64,000 nt of DNA. Origin: Polyangiaceae bacterium (GTDB lineage: Bacteria; Myxococcota_A; Polyangia; Polyangiales; Polyangiaceae). Positions 57,097 through 64,000 of this stretch are shown piece by piece (positions within the stretch are counted from its first letter, which is position 1; each line of letters opens with the position of its first letter). The notes beneath the pieces are model-generated. The model had not been told where the DNA came from and searched no databases. It saw nothing but the letters and a program-made list of their open reading frames with translations. Location of the stretch: assembly GCA_019637265.1 (NCBI GenBank), contig JAHBVY010000001.1, positions 310,001 to 374,000 on the forward strand, in the 5' to 3' direction. The position numbers and the translations under genes are program-made.

Positions 57097-58631
57097 ACCT
57101 CTTGTTCCCTCTGTCGCCGCTGCTCGTCACGGGCTTCGGCGCGCTGCTCTTGATGCTCACGGAGGCCTTCGGCACCCCGCGGGTGCGCGCGGCCGCGGGT
57201 GAAGAGGTCGTCGATGCGGGCGCGGGGCGCAGCGGCGAGCTCGCCTTGGGGGCGGCGGTGGTGCTGCTCGCCGGCGCGGTGCTCAGCGTGGCGGTGTGGC
57301 TGGCGGGGCCAGCGGCCTCACCGGAGCTGAAGCTGCTCGAGCCGTGGCTGGTGTTCGACGGCGTCGCGCTGTTCATGAGCTTCGTGCTCTGCCTGGGCGG
57401 CGCCTTCACGGCGTTGCTCGCCGGCGGTTACCTGCCGGAGCACCAGATCGATCGCGGGGAGTTCTTCCCGCTGCTCATCCTCGCCACCCTGGGCGCTCAG
57501 GTGCTGAGCGCCTCGGGCGACCTCCTGATGCTGTTCGTGGGCCTGGAGACGATGTCGCTCGCGGTGTACGCGATGATCGGGCTCCGCCGCGGCAGCGCGC
57601 GCGCCGTGGAGGCCGCGCTCAAATACTTCCTGCTAGGCAGCTTCGCCGCGGCGCTGATGCTGTTCGGTGGGGCGCTCTTGTACGGCGCCACTGGCCACAC
57701 GGACCTCCGGGGAATTGGTCAGGCGGTGGCCAGCATCGGGCAACCCGAGAGCACCGTGAACGCCGGCCTCGTCTTGCTCGGCCTCACGCTGAACCTGGTG
57801 GGGCTTGCCTTCAAGGTGAGCGCGGTGCCCTTCCACATGTGGACGCCGGACGCTTACGAGGGCGCGCCCACGCCCACCACCACCTTCATGGCGGTAGCGG
57901 TGAAGACGGCGGCCTTCGCCATCCTGATGCGGCTCTTGCTCACCAGCTTCGGTGACGAGCGCGCGATGAGCTGGGGCGCCGGCTGGCCCCCGGTGCTCGC
58001 GCTGCTCGCGATCGTGACGATGACGGTGGCCAACCTGATCGCGGGTCGCCAGGAGTCGGTGAAGCGCATGTTGGCGTACTCGTCCATCGCGCACGCCGGC
58101 TACGTGCTGATCGGCCTCGTCGCCACCATGCGCTCGCCCATCGAGGGGCAGGCCAGCGTGATGGTCTACCTGCTCACCTACACCGTCTCCACGGCGGGCG
58201 CGTTCGGCGCGCTCATCCTGTGCGGTAGCCGCGGGGCAGAGGCCGTCAGTTATGATGACTTGGCTGGCATCGGGCGGCGTCACCCCGCCGCGGCGCTGGT
58301 GTTCACGCTGTTCCTGCTGTCGCTCGCCGGCATGCCGCCCACGGCGGGCTTCTTCGGTAAGCTGTACATTTTCCGCGCGGCCATCGACAGTGAGCTGTAC
58401 TGGCTCACGGTGCTGGGCCTGCTGAACAGCCTGGTCGCCGCGTATTACTACCTGCGCGTCATCGTCTCCATGTACTTCCGGGAGCCGGCGCCCGGCGCGC
58501 CCGTCGCCACCCCGATGCGCTCCGGGCTCGTCACCGGCGCGCTGGTGCTGGCGGCCTTCCTGGTGCTGGCCATCGGGCTCGCCCCGGCGACACCCCTCGC
58601 GATGGCGCTGGGTTCCCTGACGGGCGGCTGA
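57093..58631 (+). CDS. nuoN: NADH-quinone oxidoreductase subunit N
   Basis: The 512-residue antiporter-like membrane subunit has LFVGLETMSLAVYAMIGLRRGSARAVEAALKYFLLGSFAAALMLFGGALLYGATG, FKVSAVPFHMWTPDAYEGAPTPTTTFMAVAVKTAAFAILMRLL, RQESVKRMLAYSSIAHAGYVLIGLV and LSLAGMPPTAGFFGKLYIFRAAI, all diagnostic of NuoN. It is the last gene of the run; a convergent DUF4352-type gene lies 188 bases further on. No terminator with a T-run was found in that spacer. Confidence 0.96.
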   Translation: MNLLFPLSPLLVTGFGALLLMLTEAFGTPRVRAAAGEEVVDAGAGRSGELALGAAVVLLAGAVLSVAVWLAGPAASPELKLLEPWLVFDGVALFMSFVLCLGGAFTALLAGGYLPEHQIDRGEFFPLLILATLGAQVLSASGDLLMLFVGLETMSLAVYAMIGLRRGSARAVEAALKYFLLGSFAAALMLFGGALLYGATGHTDLRGIGQAVASIGQPESTVNAGLVLLGLTLNLVGLAFKVSAVPFHMWTPDAYEGAPTPTTTFMAVAVKTAAFAILMRLLLTSFGDERAMSWGAGWPPVLALLAIVTMTVANLIAGRQESVKRMLAYSSIAHAGYVLIGLVATMRSPIEGQASVMVYLLTYTVSTAGAFGALILCGSRGAEAVSYDDLAGIGRRHPAAALVFTLFLLSLAGMPPTAGFFGKLYIFRAAIDSELYWLTVLGLLNSLVAAYYYLRVIVSMYFREPAPGAPVATPMRSGLVTGALVLAAFLVLAIGLAPATPLAMALGSLTGG

Positions 58632-58819
58632 CGCCAGCTGTCGTCAGGCGGACGAACGGCGCCGAGCGGTGAGGCGCGCCCGCCGTGGACGCTGCTCGCG
58701 GTGCCGGCGCATCAGTCAGGCTGTCGAACCATGGGGCGTTCGGACCCTTCGCGGCGGCGCAGGCCGCGTCGAGATCGAAGGCACGAAGCGCGGGTTCTTG
58801 GGGTTGGACGAGAGTCGCC
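58632..58819. other. Convergent spacer after the nuo genes
   Basis: No gene is present. It contains GTCAGGCGGACGAACGGCG near 58643 and a degenerate copy of the G-run repeat (GGGGTTGGACGAGAGTCG) at 58799-58816. Confidence 0.4.
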
Positions 58820-59467
58820 CTACGGCGCTTCGGGCTGCAACGGGGTGGCGCCGAGGTCCACCTCCAAGCGCTCACGCGCGCCGCTCGCCAGCTGCGGCTC
58901 GTAGCGCAGCGTGAGGCGCCCAGGGCTCTCGGGGACCTCGAAGGTGACGAAGCCGCGCGCCGACTCACCGGGCGCGAGCGGCTTGTGGCGCAAGTCCGGC
59001 TCACAGCCGCCAAACACAGCGCGGTAAGCCTTGCCCTCGGTGTTCACCAGCTGGGCGTAGAAGGCGTTCACCGGCACTTGGCCCGCGCCCTCTGACGCCG
59101 CCGCGACCTCCAGCTCCACCCCCAGGCGACTGTGCCCCGCCTTCACGTCGCGCCAGGCGGCGCTGGCGCAAGGCTGCACGCGGTGCGCCGTGAGGCGATA
59201 GCTCGGCGCCTGCGCCACCTCCCCCAAGCCGACGGGAGCGGTCGTCAGCTTCACTGACGGTGCCTCCGGCGCCTCCGAAGCGGGCGCCGCGGCGACCGCG
59301 CTGGAGGCGCTCGCGCCAGGTGCAGCCCGCCCAGCGCCCGCGAAGCGCTCGCAGCCGCCGAGCAGCAGCGCGAGCAGCGCCAGCGCGAGCGGAGCGAAGG
59401 GTGCCCGGGCGGATGAGGTGTCAGGGCTCCTTACGATGAGCCGATTCGCGTCAGGTGCAGCGAACAC
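58820..59467 (-). CDS. DUF4352-like lipoprotein
   Basis: The product of about 215 residues has a lipoprotein signal with LALALLALLLGGC. The mature part is a beta-sandwich of the DUF4352/telokin-like type: YRLTAHRVQPCASAAWRDVKAGHSRLGVELEVAAASEGAGQVPVNAFYAQLVNTEGKAYRAVFGGCEPDLRHKPLAPGESARGFVTFEVPESPGRLTLRYEP. It is paralogous to the neighbouring lipoprotein and to the gene fragment at the window end. The start is uncertain: GTG 59467 lies just past a terminator hairpin for the upstream gene, which argues against the longer ATG 59629 start, but it has no clear ribosome site. Confidence 0.7.
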   Translation of the reverse strand: MFAAPDANRLIVRSPDTSSARAPFAPLALALLALLLGGCERFAGAGRAAPGASASSAVAAAPASEAPEAPSVKLTTAPVGLGEVAQAPSYRLTAHRVQPCASAAWRDVKAGHSRLGVELEVAAASEGAGQVPVNAFYAQLVNTEGKAYRAVFGGCEPDLRHKPLAPGESARGFVTFEVPESPGRLTLRYEPQLASGARERLEVDLGATPLQPEAP

Positions 59468-59468
59468 G

Positions 59469-59504
59469 AAAAGGCGACGCACGACGGCAAAGCCGCCGTG
59501 CGTC
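59469..59504 (-). terminator. Rho-independent-type terminator for the upstream DUF4352 lipoprotein gene
   Basis: GACGCACGACGGC (59476-59488), AAA, GCCGCCGTGCGTC (59492-59504) form a 13-bp stem with one G-T pair in the minus-strand RNA. GCC and four T follow. It separates the two DUF4352-type genes and constrains the start of the downstream one. Confidence 0.7.
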
Positions 59505-59634
59505 CCAACTGAGCTCGCCGCCGCGCGCTCTCGGAACGCAGCGCCTCGTCGGAGCACGGCGCTGCGTTGGAGCATGGCGCCTCGTTGGGGCACGGCGCTT
59601 CCCCCAAGCGCCGCGCGGACCGGGCTCATGAGCT

Positions 59635-60204
59635 TCAGCGGCCGAGGTCGAACTTGGTGGTTTGCTTCGGGCCCATGAACGACGGGTGATCGTACACCAG
59701 GCTGAGGCCAGTGGCCTTGGCGCCGACCTCGAAGGTGACCCAACCCTTGGCCTTCTCGCCCTTGTTGAGGGTGGTGGAGTTCAGGCGAGGCTCGCAGGCG
59801 CCGCGGAAGCTGTACTTGTAGGTCAGCCCCTCCGAGTCGACGATCTTCATGTTGTAGGTGCCGGCCGCGAACTGCTTGTCCGTGATCGACTCCAGGCTCA
59901 CCTCGGTGGCGATCAAGATGTGCCCGGCCTTCTTCAGCGCCGCCGTCTCGTAGTACCGCGGCTTGCACTCCTTCACCTCGCTGACCTTCATCTTGAAGTC
60001 GAGCTGGGTGGCCTCTTCGCCCACCTTGTAGTCCTTCGGCGGGGGTGGTGGCTCTGGGGTGGGGGCCGCGGTGGCGACGGGCACGTCGGTCGCGATGGGC
60101 GCCGGGGCGTCGTCCGACTTCTTGCAAGCCAGCAGGGCCGAGATGGCGATGACAGCGCAGCCAGCAACAGTCAGGCGGCTTTGGCGGAGGTCAGAGCGAG
60201 TCAT
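59635..60204 (-). CDS. DUF4352-like lipoprotein
   Basis: The 189-residue product has a lipoprotein signal (VAGCAVIAISALLAC) followed by KKSDD and a Pro-rich linker (VATAAPTPEPPPPP). It ends in the same beta-sandwich as the downstream gene: LDFKMKVSEVKECKPRYYETAALKKAGHILIATEVSLESITDKQFAAGTYNMKIVDSEGLTYKYSFRGACEPRLNSTTLNKGEKAKGWVTFEVGAKATGLSLVYDHP. The pair Cys in KECKP and the Cys in GACEP recur in both paralogues and could form a disulfide. ATG 60204 has AAAGGA upstream; a GTG at 60225 is the alternative. Confidence 0.82.
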   Translation of the reverse strand: MTRSDLRQSRLTVAGCAVIAISALLACKKSDDAPAPIATDVPVATAAPTPEPPPPPKDYKVGEEATQLDFKMKVSEVKECKPRYYETAALKKAGHILIATEVSLESITDKQFAAGTYNMKIVDSEGLTYKYSFRGACEPRLNSTTLNKGEKAKGWVTFEVGAKATGLSLVYDHPSFMGPKQTTKFDLGR

Positions 60205-60482
60205 TGCGATGGAATCCTTTCTCACGGTGGGGCGACCTTACACGAGCTTTTCCAGTTGGGGAATCCGCATTCCGTCGCGCAGATTAGGGGGTAGGGGTGA
60301 ACGATCATTCGCCCCTCGGGAGGTACCCAGCGGCGGCGCACGCGACCGGCCGGTGGGCTCGCAGGGCCGCTCGAGCCGTGCAGCGGGGGCGAACCCCCAC
60401 ACCCACCTTGGTTGACCGAAGGCGGCGATGGAAGCTTCCTGGGCTTCCTGATACCGCGGGCACCTGTTACGACTCCGGAGCC

Positions 60483-61412
60483 GTGATCTCCCCTCAGCTT
60501 GGTCGGATGGGTCTCTTCGCGTCGCTCTTGGCAGCGCTGGGTTGCGACGACGCGAAGCCAGCGCCTGGCGCCGCTCCGAGCGCTGCCCCCCAGCCGTCCG
60601 CCTCGGTGACGGCCAAGGGCGGGCTCGACCCCGCCTTGGTGGCGAAGGCGGTGAATCCTAGCGGTACTCCGGCGTATGCTGGGCCGACGGGGACCGTGGT
60701 GGGGCGCGTGCGGCTCACGGGGGATCCGCCGCCGCCGCCCAGCGCGGGGAGCGACATCGAGGTCGACTGCGACGCGGCGCGGGCGGTGCACGGGGCGCCG
60801 TTCCGGGTGGCCGAAGGCGGCTGGCTGGTCGACGCGCTGGTGGCGGTGACGGAGTACGAGGGCTTCGTGCCGCCGGCGAGTGACACGGTAGAGCTCGTTG
60901 GCAAGGACTGCCACTGGGGTCGTCAGACGCTCTCGATGACTTACGGCCAGCGCCTGGAGGTCAAGAGCGGTGACCATCGCACCTACATCCCGGAGCTGAT
61001 CCCCTCGCGGCTGAAGGTGGTGTTCGTCGCCGCGCCGTCGCGTGACTCGGTGCGCCTCACCCCGGAGAAGCCGCAGAGCTACCTCCTCCGCGACGGCGCG
61101 CACCCCTACGCGGAGCTCGCGCTGTTCGTGCTGCCCTACTCCACGCACACCGTCACGGGGGCTGACGGTCGCTTCGAGATCGGGCGTTTACCGCCTGGAA
61201 AAGCGAAGGTCAGCGCGCTCTTGCCTCCCACGATGGAGGCGGTGAGCCAAGAGGTGACGGTGGTCGCCGGCGAGACGGTGACGGTGGAGCTCGTGATCGA
61301 GCATCGCGCAGCGAAGTTGCCGGGCGCCGCGAGCGCGGTGGATGGCGGTGCGCCAGCGGGGAGCGCGAAGCCAACAGCCACGCCGCCTGGGAGCTCGGCG
61401 CCGAGCCCGTAG
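60483..61412 (+). CDS. Lipoprotein with cupredoxin-like/carboxypeptidase-regulatory-like domains
   Basis: The 309-residue product has a lipoprotein signal (GRMGLFASLLAALGC). A beta-rich region (GRVRLTGDPPPPP, WLVDALVAVTEYEGFVPPASDTVELVGKDCHWGRQTLSMTYGQRLEVKSGDHRTYIPEL) has the look of plant-type 'methylamine utilisation/cupredoxin' lipoproteins, and a C-terminal regulatory-like beta domain follows (TGADGRFEIGRLPPGKAKVSALLPPTMEAVSQEVTVVAGETVTVELVI). The tail is Pro/Ala-rich. GTG 60483 is chosen for its signal and the CGGAG just upstream. Function unknown. It converges on the TPR lipoprotein gene. Confidence 0.65.
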   Translation: MISPQLGRMGLFASLLAALGCDDAKPAPGAAPSAAPQPSASVTAKGGLDPALVAKAVNPSGTPAYAGPTGTVVGRVRLTGDPPPPPSAGSDIEVDCDAARAVHGAPFRVAEGGWLVDALVAVTEYEGFVPPASDTVELVGKDCHWGRQTLSMTYGQRLEVKSGDHRTYIPELIPSRLKVVFVAAPSRDSVRLTPEKPQSYLLRDGAHPYAELALFVLPYSTHTVTGADGRFEIGRLPPGKAKVSALLPPTMEAVSQEVTVVAGETVTVELVIEHRAAKLPGAASAVDGGAPAGSAKPTATPPGSSAPSP

Positions 61413-61558
61413 CGGGTAGGCGAGGGGCGGGGCTTGTTTGGGGGTTGGCTCACGCTGAGCGTGGCCTCTGGCGCTCGCATGGCCGCGCGTGCGTTGGATG
61501 GTCAGCTCTGATGACTTCTGGCCTCGAGCGGTGTCAAAGAGTGGTGGCCGTGGGTGGC

Positions 61559-62575
61559 TCAGCGTGCGCGCTCTAGCGCAGCGTCGAGCAGCGCTTGGAA
61601 GGGGGGGGAGATGGGGTCCGGCTGGGCCCAGAGGTCTCGGCTCGCGTGGGGATCGCCGAGCAAGAGCAGGATGACGCGAGCGTCCGAGCAGCTGGGATCG
61701 GCGGCGAGCAGGAGCCGGCTCTGCTCACGCGCCAGCGCTGTTTGGCCGCGGAGGTAGGCGCGGCGGGCCACCTCTTGCGCGGGCAGCTGGAGCGCGCGGG
61801 CGGCCGCTTGGGCGCGCTGGAGATCGCCCTCCGCGAGGGCGCGCTCGAGGGCGTCCGGCGGTGGGGGCTCGGGAGCGAGGCCCGCTCGAGGATCTCGCGG
61901 CAGCGCGCGCAGGGCAGCGTCAGCGCGGCTGACGGACGCGGGATCGTTCAGCTCGAGGGCGACGCTCCTCAGCTCACGCCAGCCCAGGACCGACTCGGGG
62001 TGCCAGGTGACCCAGGCGCTGAGCCAGGCCAGCGCTTCACGAGGCTTTCTCTGGGCGCGGAACAGGGTGGCGAAGGCGGAGGCGAGCGCCTCCTGAGTGG
62101 GGTCCAGGCTCAGCGCGCGCTTCAGGGCGCGCTCGGCTTCTGTCAGCTCACCTGCTTTGATGTGGCACAGCGCCTTGGCGCGCCAGGCGGGCTCGTAGTC
62201 AGGCCCCAGTTGGATGGCGGCGCGCGCGCTCACCTGCCAGGGCCGCCCGGTTTGACAATCCAAGGTGGCGAGGCGGCGCCACAGCTCGGGGCTGTTGGGA
62301 TCTTCTCGGATGGCGCGGCGGTAGGCGGCGGTGGCGGCGGGTAAGTCGCCCTGCGCCTCGGCCTCGGCGCCGCGCAGGTAGTCGAAGTAAGCCGTGACGG
62401 AGATGTAGCGGCCTGGCTGGGTGCGCCCTCCCACCACGCGCGTCACGGCCTCATCCCGGGGGATGCAGGCGCTCCCGGTGAGGCTCACGAGGGTGAGCCC
62501 AACAAGTAAGAGTGACTGACGCTTCACGGATCTGCTCAGCGAGGTGAGCCCCAGCGCGAGCGCACCGCGCTTCAT
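61559..62575 (-). CDS. TPR-repeat lipoprotein
   Basis: The 338-residue product has a lipoprotein signal (LLLVGLTLVSLTGSAC, Cys37). A TPR array (about 62-190; YLRGAEAEAQGDLPAATAAYRRAIREDPNSPELWRRLATLDC, AWRAKALCHIKAGELTEAERALKRALSLDPTQEALASAFATLFRAQRKPREALAWLSAWVTWHP) and further helical repeats to about 320 follow. It should be an envelope protein-interaction scaffold. Its ATG overlaps the HMG-CoA reductase stop (ATGA), an unexpected coupling of an envelope lipoprotein with a mevalonate-pathway enzyme. Confidence 0.88.
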   Translation of the reverse strand: MKRGALALGLTSLSRSVKRQSLLLVGLTLVSLTGSACIPRDEAVTRVVGGRTQPGRYISVTAYFDYLRGAEAEAQGDLPAATAAYRRAIREDPNSPELWRRLATLDCQTGRPWQVSARAAIQLGPDYEPAWRAKALCHIKAGELTEAERALKRALSLDPTQEALASAFATLFRAQRKPREALAWLSAWVTWHPESVLGWRELRSVALELNDPASVSRADAALRALPRDPRAGLAPEPPPPDALERALAEGDLQRAQAAARALQLPAQEVARRAYLRGQTALAREQSRLLLAADPSCSDARVILLLLGDPHASRDLWAQPDPISPPFQALLDAALERAR

Positions 62576-63855
62576 GGTGCGCGCCGCAGCGCGGCGAGCG
62601 CGAGCTCCGCCTGCTCTAGGTTGATGTGCCCCGCCTCCGCGATGCGCTGCGCGACCAGCTCCACCTCGTTGCCCTCCGCGCCAGCCGCGGTCGCTACGCT
62701 GCGCGCGTGGAGTGACATGTGCCCGCGCTGGATCCCTTCCGTGGCCAGCGCGCGCAGCGCCGCCAGGTTGGAGGCGAGCCCGGCGCTGGCCGCGACGTGG
62801 GCCAGCTCCGCCGCCGAGGTGACGCGGGTGAGCTCCAACGCGAGCCGCGCCAAGGGGTGCACCCGCAAGGTGCCGCCCACGATCCCGAGCGCCAGCGGCA
62901 GCTCCAGCTCACCTAGGAGGCGCTCGCCCTCGCGCCGCCACACCGCGAGCGGCGCGTAGCGCCCGCTCCGCGCCGCGTAAGCGTGCGCGCCGGCTTCTAC
63001 CGCGCGGAAATCATTCCCGGTGGCCAGCACCACGGCGTCCACCCCGTTCATGATCCCCTTGTTGTGGGTGGCGGCGCGGTACGGATCACGCTCCGCGAAG
63101 CGCGACGCTTGCACGATGCCGTCCAGCACCTCATCCCCCGACACCACCTGATCGCCACGGCGGAGCTCGAGGTCGCGCGGGTGCACCTCGCAGCGCACCT
63201 TGACCCGCCGCTGATCACACAGGTTGCTCAAGATGCGGAGCCCCAGCTGACCTCCGGCGATGGCCTGAGCGCGGGGACCCACCGCCTCGGCCATGCCGTT
63301 CACCAGGTTGGCGCCCATCGCGTCCTGGCAGTCGACCAAGAGGTGCAGCACCAAGTAACCATCCCCCAGGTCACGCACCTCGAGGTCGCGCGGGCCACCG
63401 CCGCGGCTCCGGAGCCCGGGGGCGGCCGCGTCAGCCAGGCTGAGCAGCTCCGCCTGGTGCGCCAGGAGGCGCTCGCGCGCCGCCTCCGGATCGGGCACGT
63501 CGTAGAGCTGCACCTGGCTGATCATCAAGTCGGCCGTGGTGGTCGCGTGGAAGCCGCCGCTCGCCCGCACCATGCGCGCCGCGTTGGACGCCGCGGCCAC
63601 CACGCTGGGCTCCTCCACCACCATCGGCACCAGGCGGTCCACGCCGTTGACCTGGACGTTCAGCGCCACCCCGAACGGCAGCGCGTACACCCCGAGCACG
63701 TTCTCCACCACTTTGTCGGCGGCGCGTGGATCGAGGCCACCCGTGAGCGCCGCCGTGAGCGCCTCCACGTCGACGCCCGCCGCCTCCGAGACGCGGCGGC
63801 GCCGCTCCTCGATGGAGAGCTTGTAGAAACCGGGGATGCGTGAGCCGTCACTCAT
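62572..63855 (-). CDS. mvaA: Hydroxymethylglutaryl-CoA reductase, class II
   Basis: The 427-residue protein interconverts HMG-CoA and mevalonate. It matches class II enzymes: ENVLGVYALPFGVALNVQVNG, the catalytic Glu in VVEEPSVVAAASNAA, the catalytic Lys in THNKGIMNGVDAV, the Asp in LATGNDFRAVEAGAHAYAA and the His in GHMSLHARSVA. Class II enzymes may use NADH or NADPH and serve either mevalonate breakdown or isoprenoid synthesis; the latter fits a myxobacterium, but no other mevalonate gene is visible here. ATG 63855 overlaps the stop of the gene upstream, which continues beyond the window. Confidence 0.95.
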   Translation of the reverse strand: MSDGSRIPGFYKLSIEERRRRVSEAAGVDVEALTAALTGGLDPRAADKVVENVLGVYALPFGVALNVQVNGVDRLVPMVVEEPSVVAAASNAARMVRASGGFHATTTADLMISQVQLYDVPDPEAARERLLAHQAELLSLADAAAPGLRSRGGGPRDLEVRDLGDGYLVLHLLVDCQDAMGANLVNGMAEAVGPRAQAIAGGQLGLRILSNLCDQRRVKVRCEVHPRDLELRRGDQVVSGDEVLDGIVQASRFAERDPYRAATHNKGIMNGVDAVVLATGNDFRAVEAGAHAYAARSGRYAPLAVWRREGERLLGELELPLALGIVGGTLRVHPLARLALELTRVTSAAELAHVAASAGLASNLAALRALATEGIQRGHMSLHARSVATAAGAEGNEVELVAQRIAEAGHINLEQAELALAALRRAP

Positions 63856-64000
63856 GGCGTGGGGTCGAAGGCGTGGACACCGCGAGCGCCCAAGTCAAGC
63901 TCGAGCCGCTCACCGAGCGCCTCGATAGCAGATGGCGGCGGCGCGGCGTCAGTCGTGGGCGCGCGTGCAGGCGCCGGGTAGTAGCGCAAGGTGACGTCGC
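63852..64000 (-). CDS. DUF4352-like protein, C-terminal fragment (5' end outside window)
   Basis: Reading the minus strand in from base 63998 gives 48 residues: DVTLRYYPAPARAP, then a Pro/Ala stretch, then ERLELDLGARG-VHAFDPTP and TGA at 63854-63852. This closely resembles the C terminus of the DUF4352-like lipoprotein at 58820 (LTLRYEP ... ERLEVDLGATPLQPEAP). The stop overlaps the mvaA ATG (CATGA), so this gene is the upstream member of a coupled mvaA unit. The start and identity of the rest cannot be seen. Confidence 0.65.
   Translation of the reverse strand, partial: DVTLRYYPAPARAPTTDAAPPPSAIEALGERLELDLGARGVHAFDPTP

Noticed and set aside
59504-59629. ATG 59629 as start of the DUF4352-like gene at 58820
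   Set aside because: It would put a terminator-like hairpin plus T-run inside the coding region and add an N terminus that reads as non-coding.

Overview
The window is high-GC DNA, almost entirely coding, with strong G/C third-position bias. It most likely comes from a myxobacterium in the broad sense (Myxococcota, probably Polyangia-like). Supporting signs are many outer-membrane lipoproteins with Ala/Pro-rich linkers, a GGTGG-rich von Willebrand lipoprotein, an FHA-GAF-sigma54 activator, an OmpA protein with thrombospondin type-3 calcium repeats, a protein ending in what looks like the MXAN_5187 C-terminal domain, and a LexA gene with a myxobacterial-type operator. No rRNA gene, complete tRNA gene, CRISPR array, insertion sequence or phage module was seen, so this looks like ordinary chromosome.

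Layout. 1-7.6 kb: end of a quinone-oxidoreductase-like gene, a two-gene ABC exporter, proline iminopeptidase, a lipoprotein, a two-gene RdgC-like unit, a PPP-type phosphatase and a small membrane protein. 8.1-11.4 kb: TetR regulator, then kbl and tdh (threonine to glycine plus acetyl-CoA). 11.7-19.6 kb: SH3-like lipoprotein, signal peptidase I with a long extra N-terminal half, lipoprotein, gpsA, a PYGQQ-repeat membrane protein and the FHA/sigma54 activator. 19.8-22.4 kb: orphan PglZ-like (alkaline-phosphatase-fold) protein with an internal repeat tract. 23.1-27.1 kb: a compact three-gene envelope unit (cupredoxin-like secreted protein, Cache/HAMP-like membrane protein, FadL-like porin). 27.6-35.8 kb: trxB, a DUF2085 protein coupled to a family-4 uracil-DNA glycosylase, a Cys-rich exported protein, an OmpA/DUF4398 pair, lexA and a cyclic-nucleotide-binding protein. 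36.0-38.0 kb: exbB-exbD-tonB. 38.3-49.2 kb: SUMF1-like protein, HAD-IG nucleotidase, VWA lipoprotein, TerB-like protein, a paired acyl-CoA dehydrogenase, ychF, a DUF2752 protein and a zinc-ribbon/Pro-Gly-repeat membrane protein. 49.8-58.6 kb: nuoE-F-J-K-L-M-N, a partial complex I operon without nuoA-D and nuoG-I. 58.8-64 kb: DUF4352-like lipoproteins, a regulatory-like lipoprotein, a TPR lipoprotein and class II HMG-CoA reductase, preceded by the 3' end of another DUF4352-like gene.

The most distinctive non-coding signal is a dispersed family of short spacer repeats. The 18-mer GGGGTTGGACGGCACCGC occurs four times perfectly and twice with one mismatch, always between genes, with more degenerate T-run/G-run relatives in other spacers. 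A second family is a hairpin with arms GGGCGGGTTT/AAACCCGCCC. A third is the short motif GCTGACGARCG. Spacers also hold 15-17 nt minisatellites, strong palindromes, a telomere-like G-run and four Rho-independent-type terminators on the minus strand. Candidates for a less-described system are the orphan PglZ-like protein, the split RdgC-like pair, the 23-27 kb envelope unit, and the NuoL subunit with a His-rich loop and an extra C-terminal beta-rich domain.
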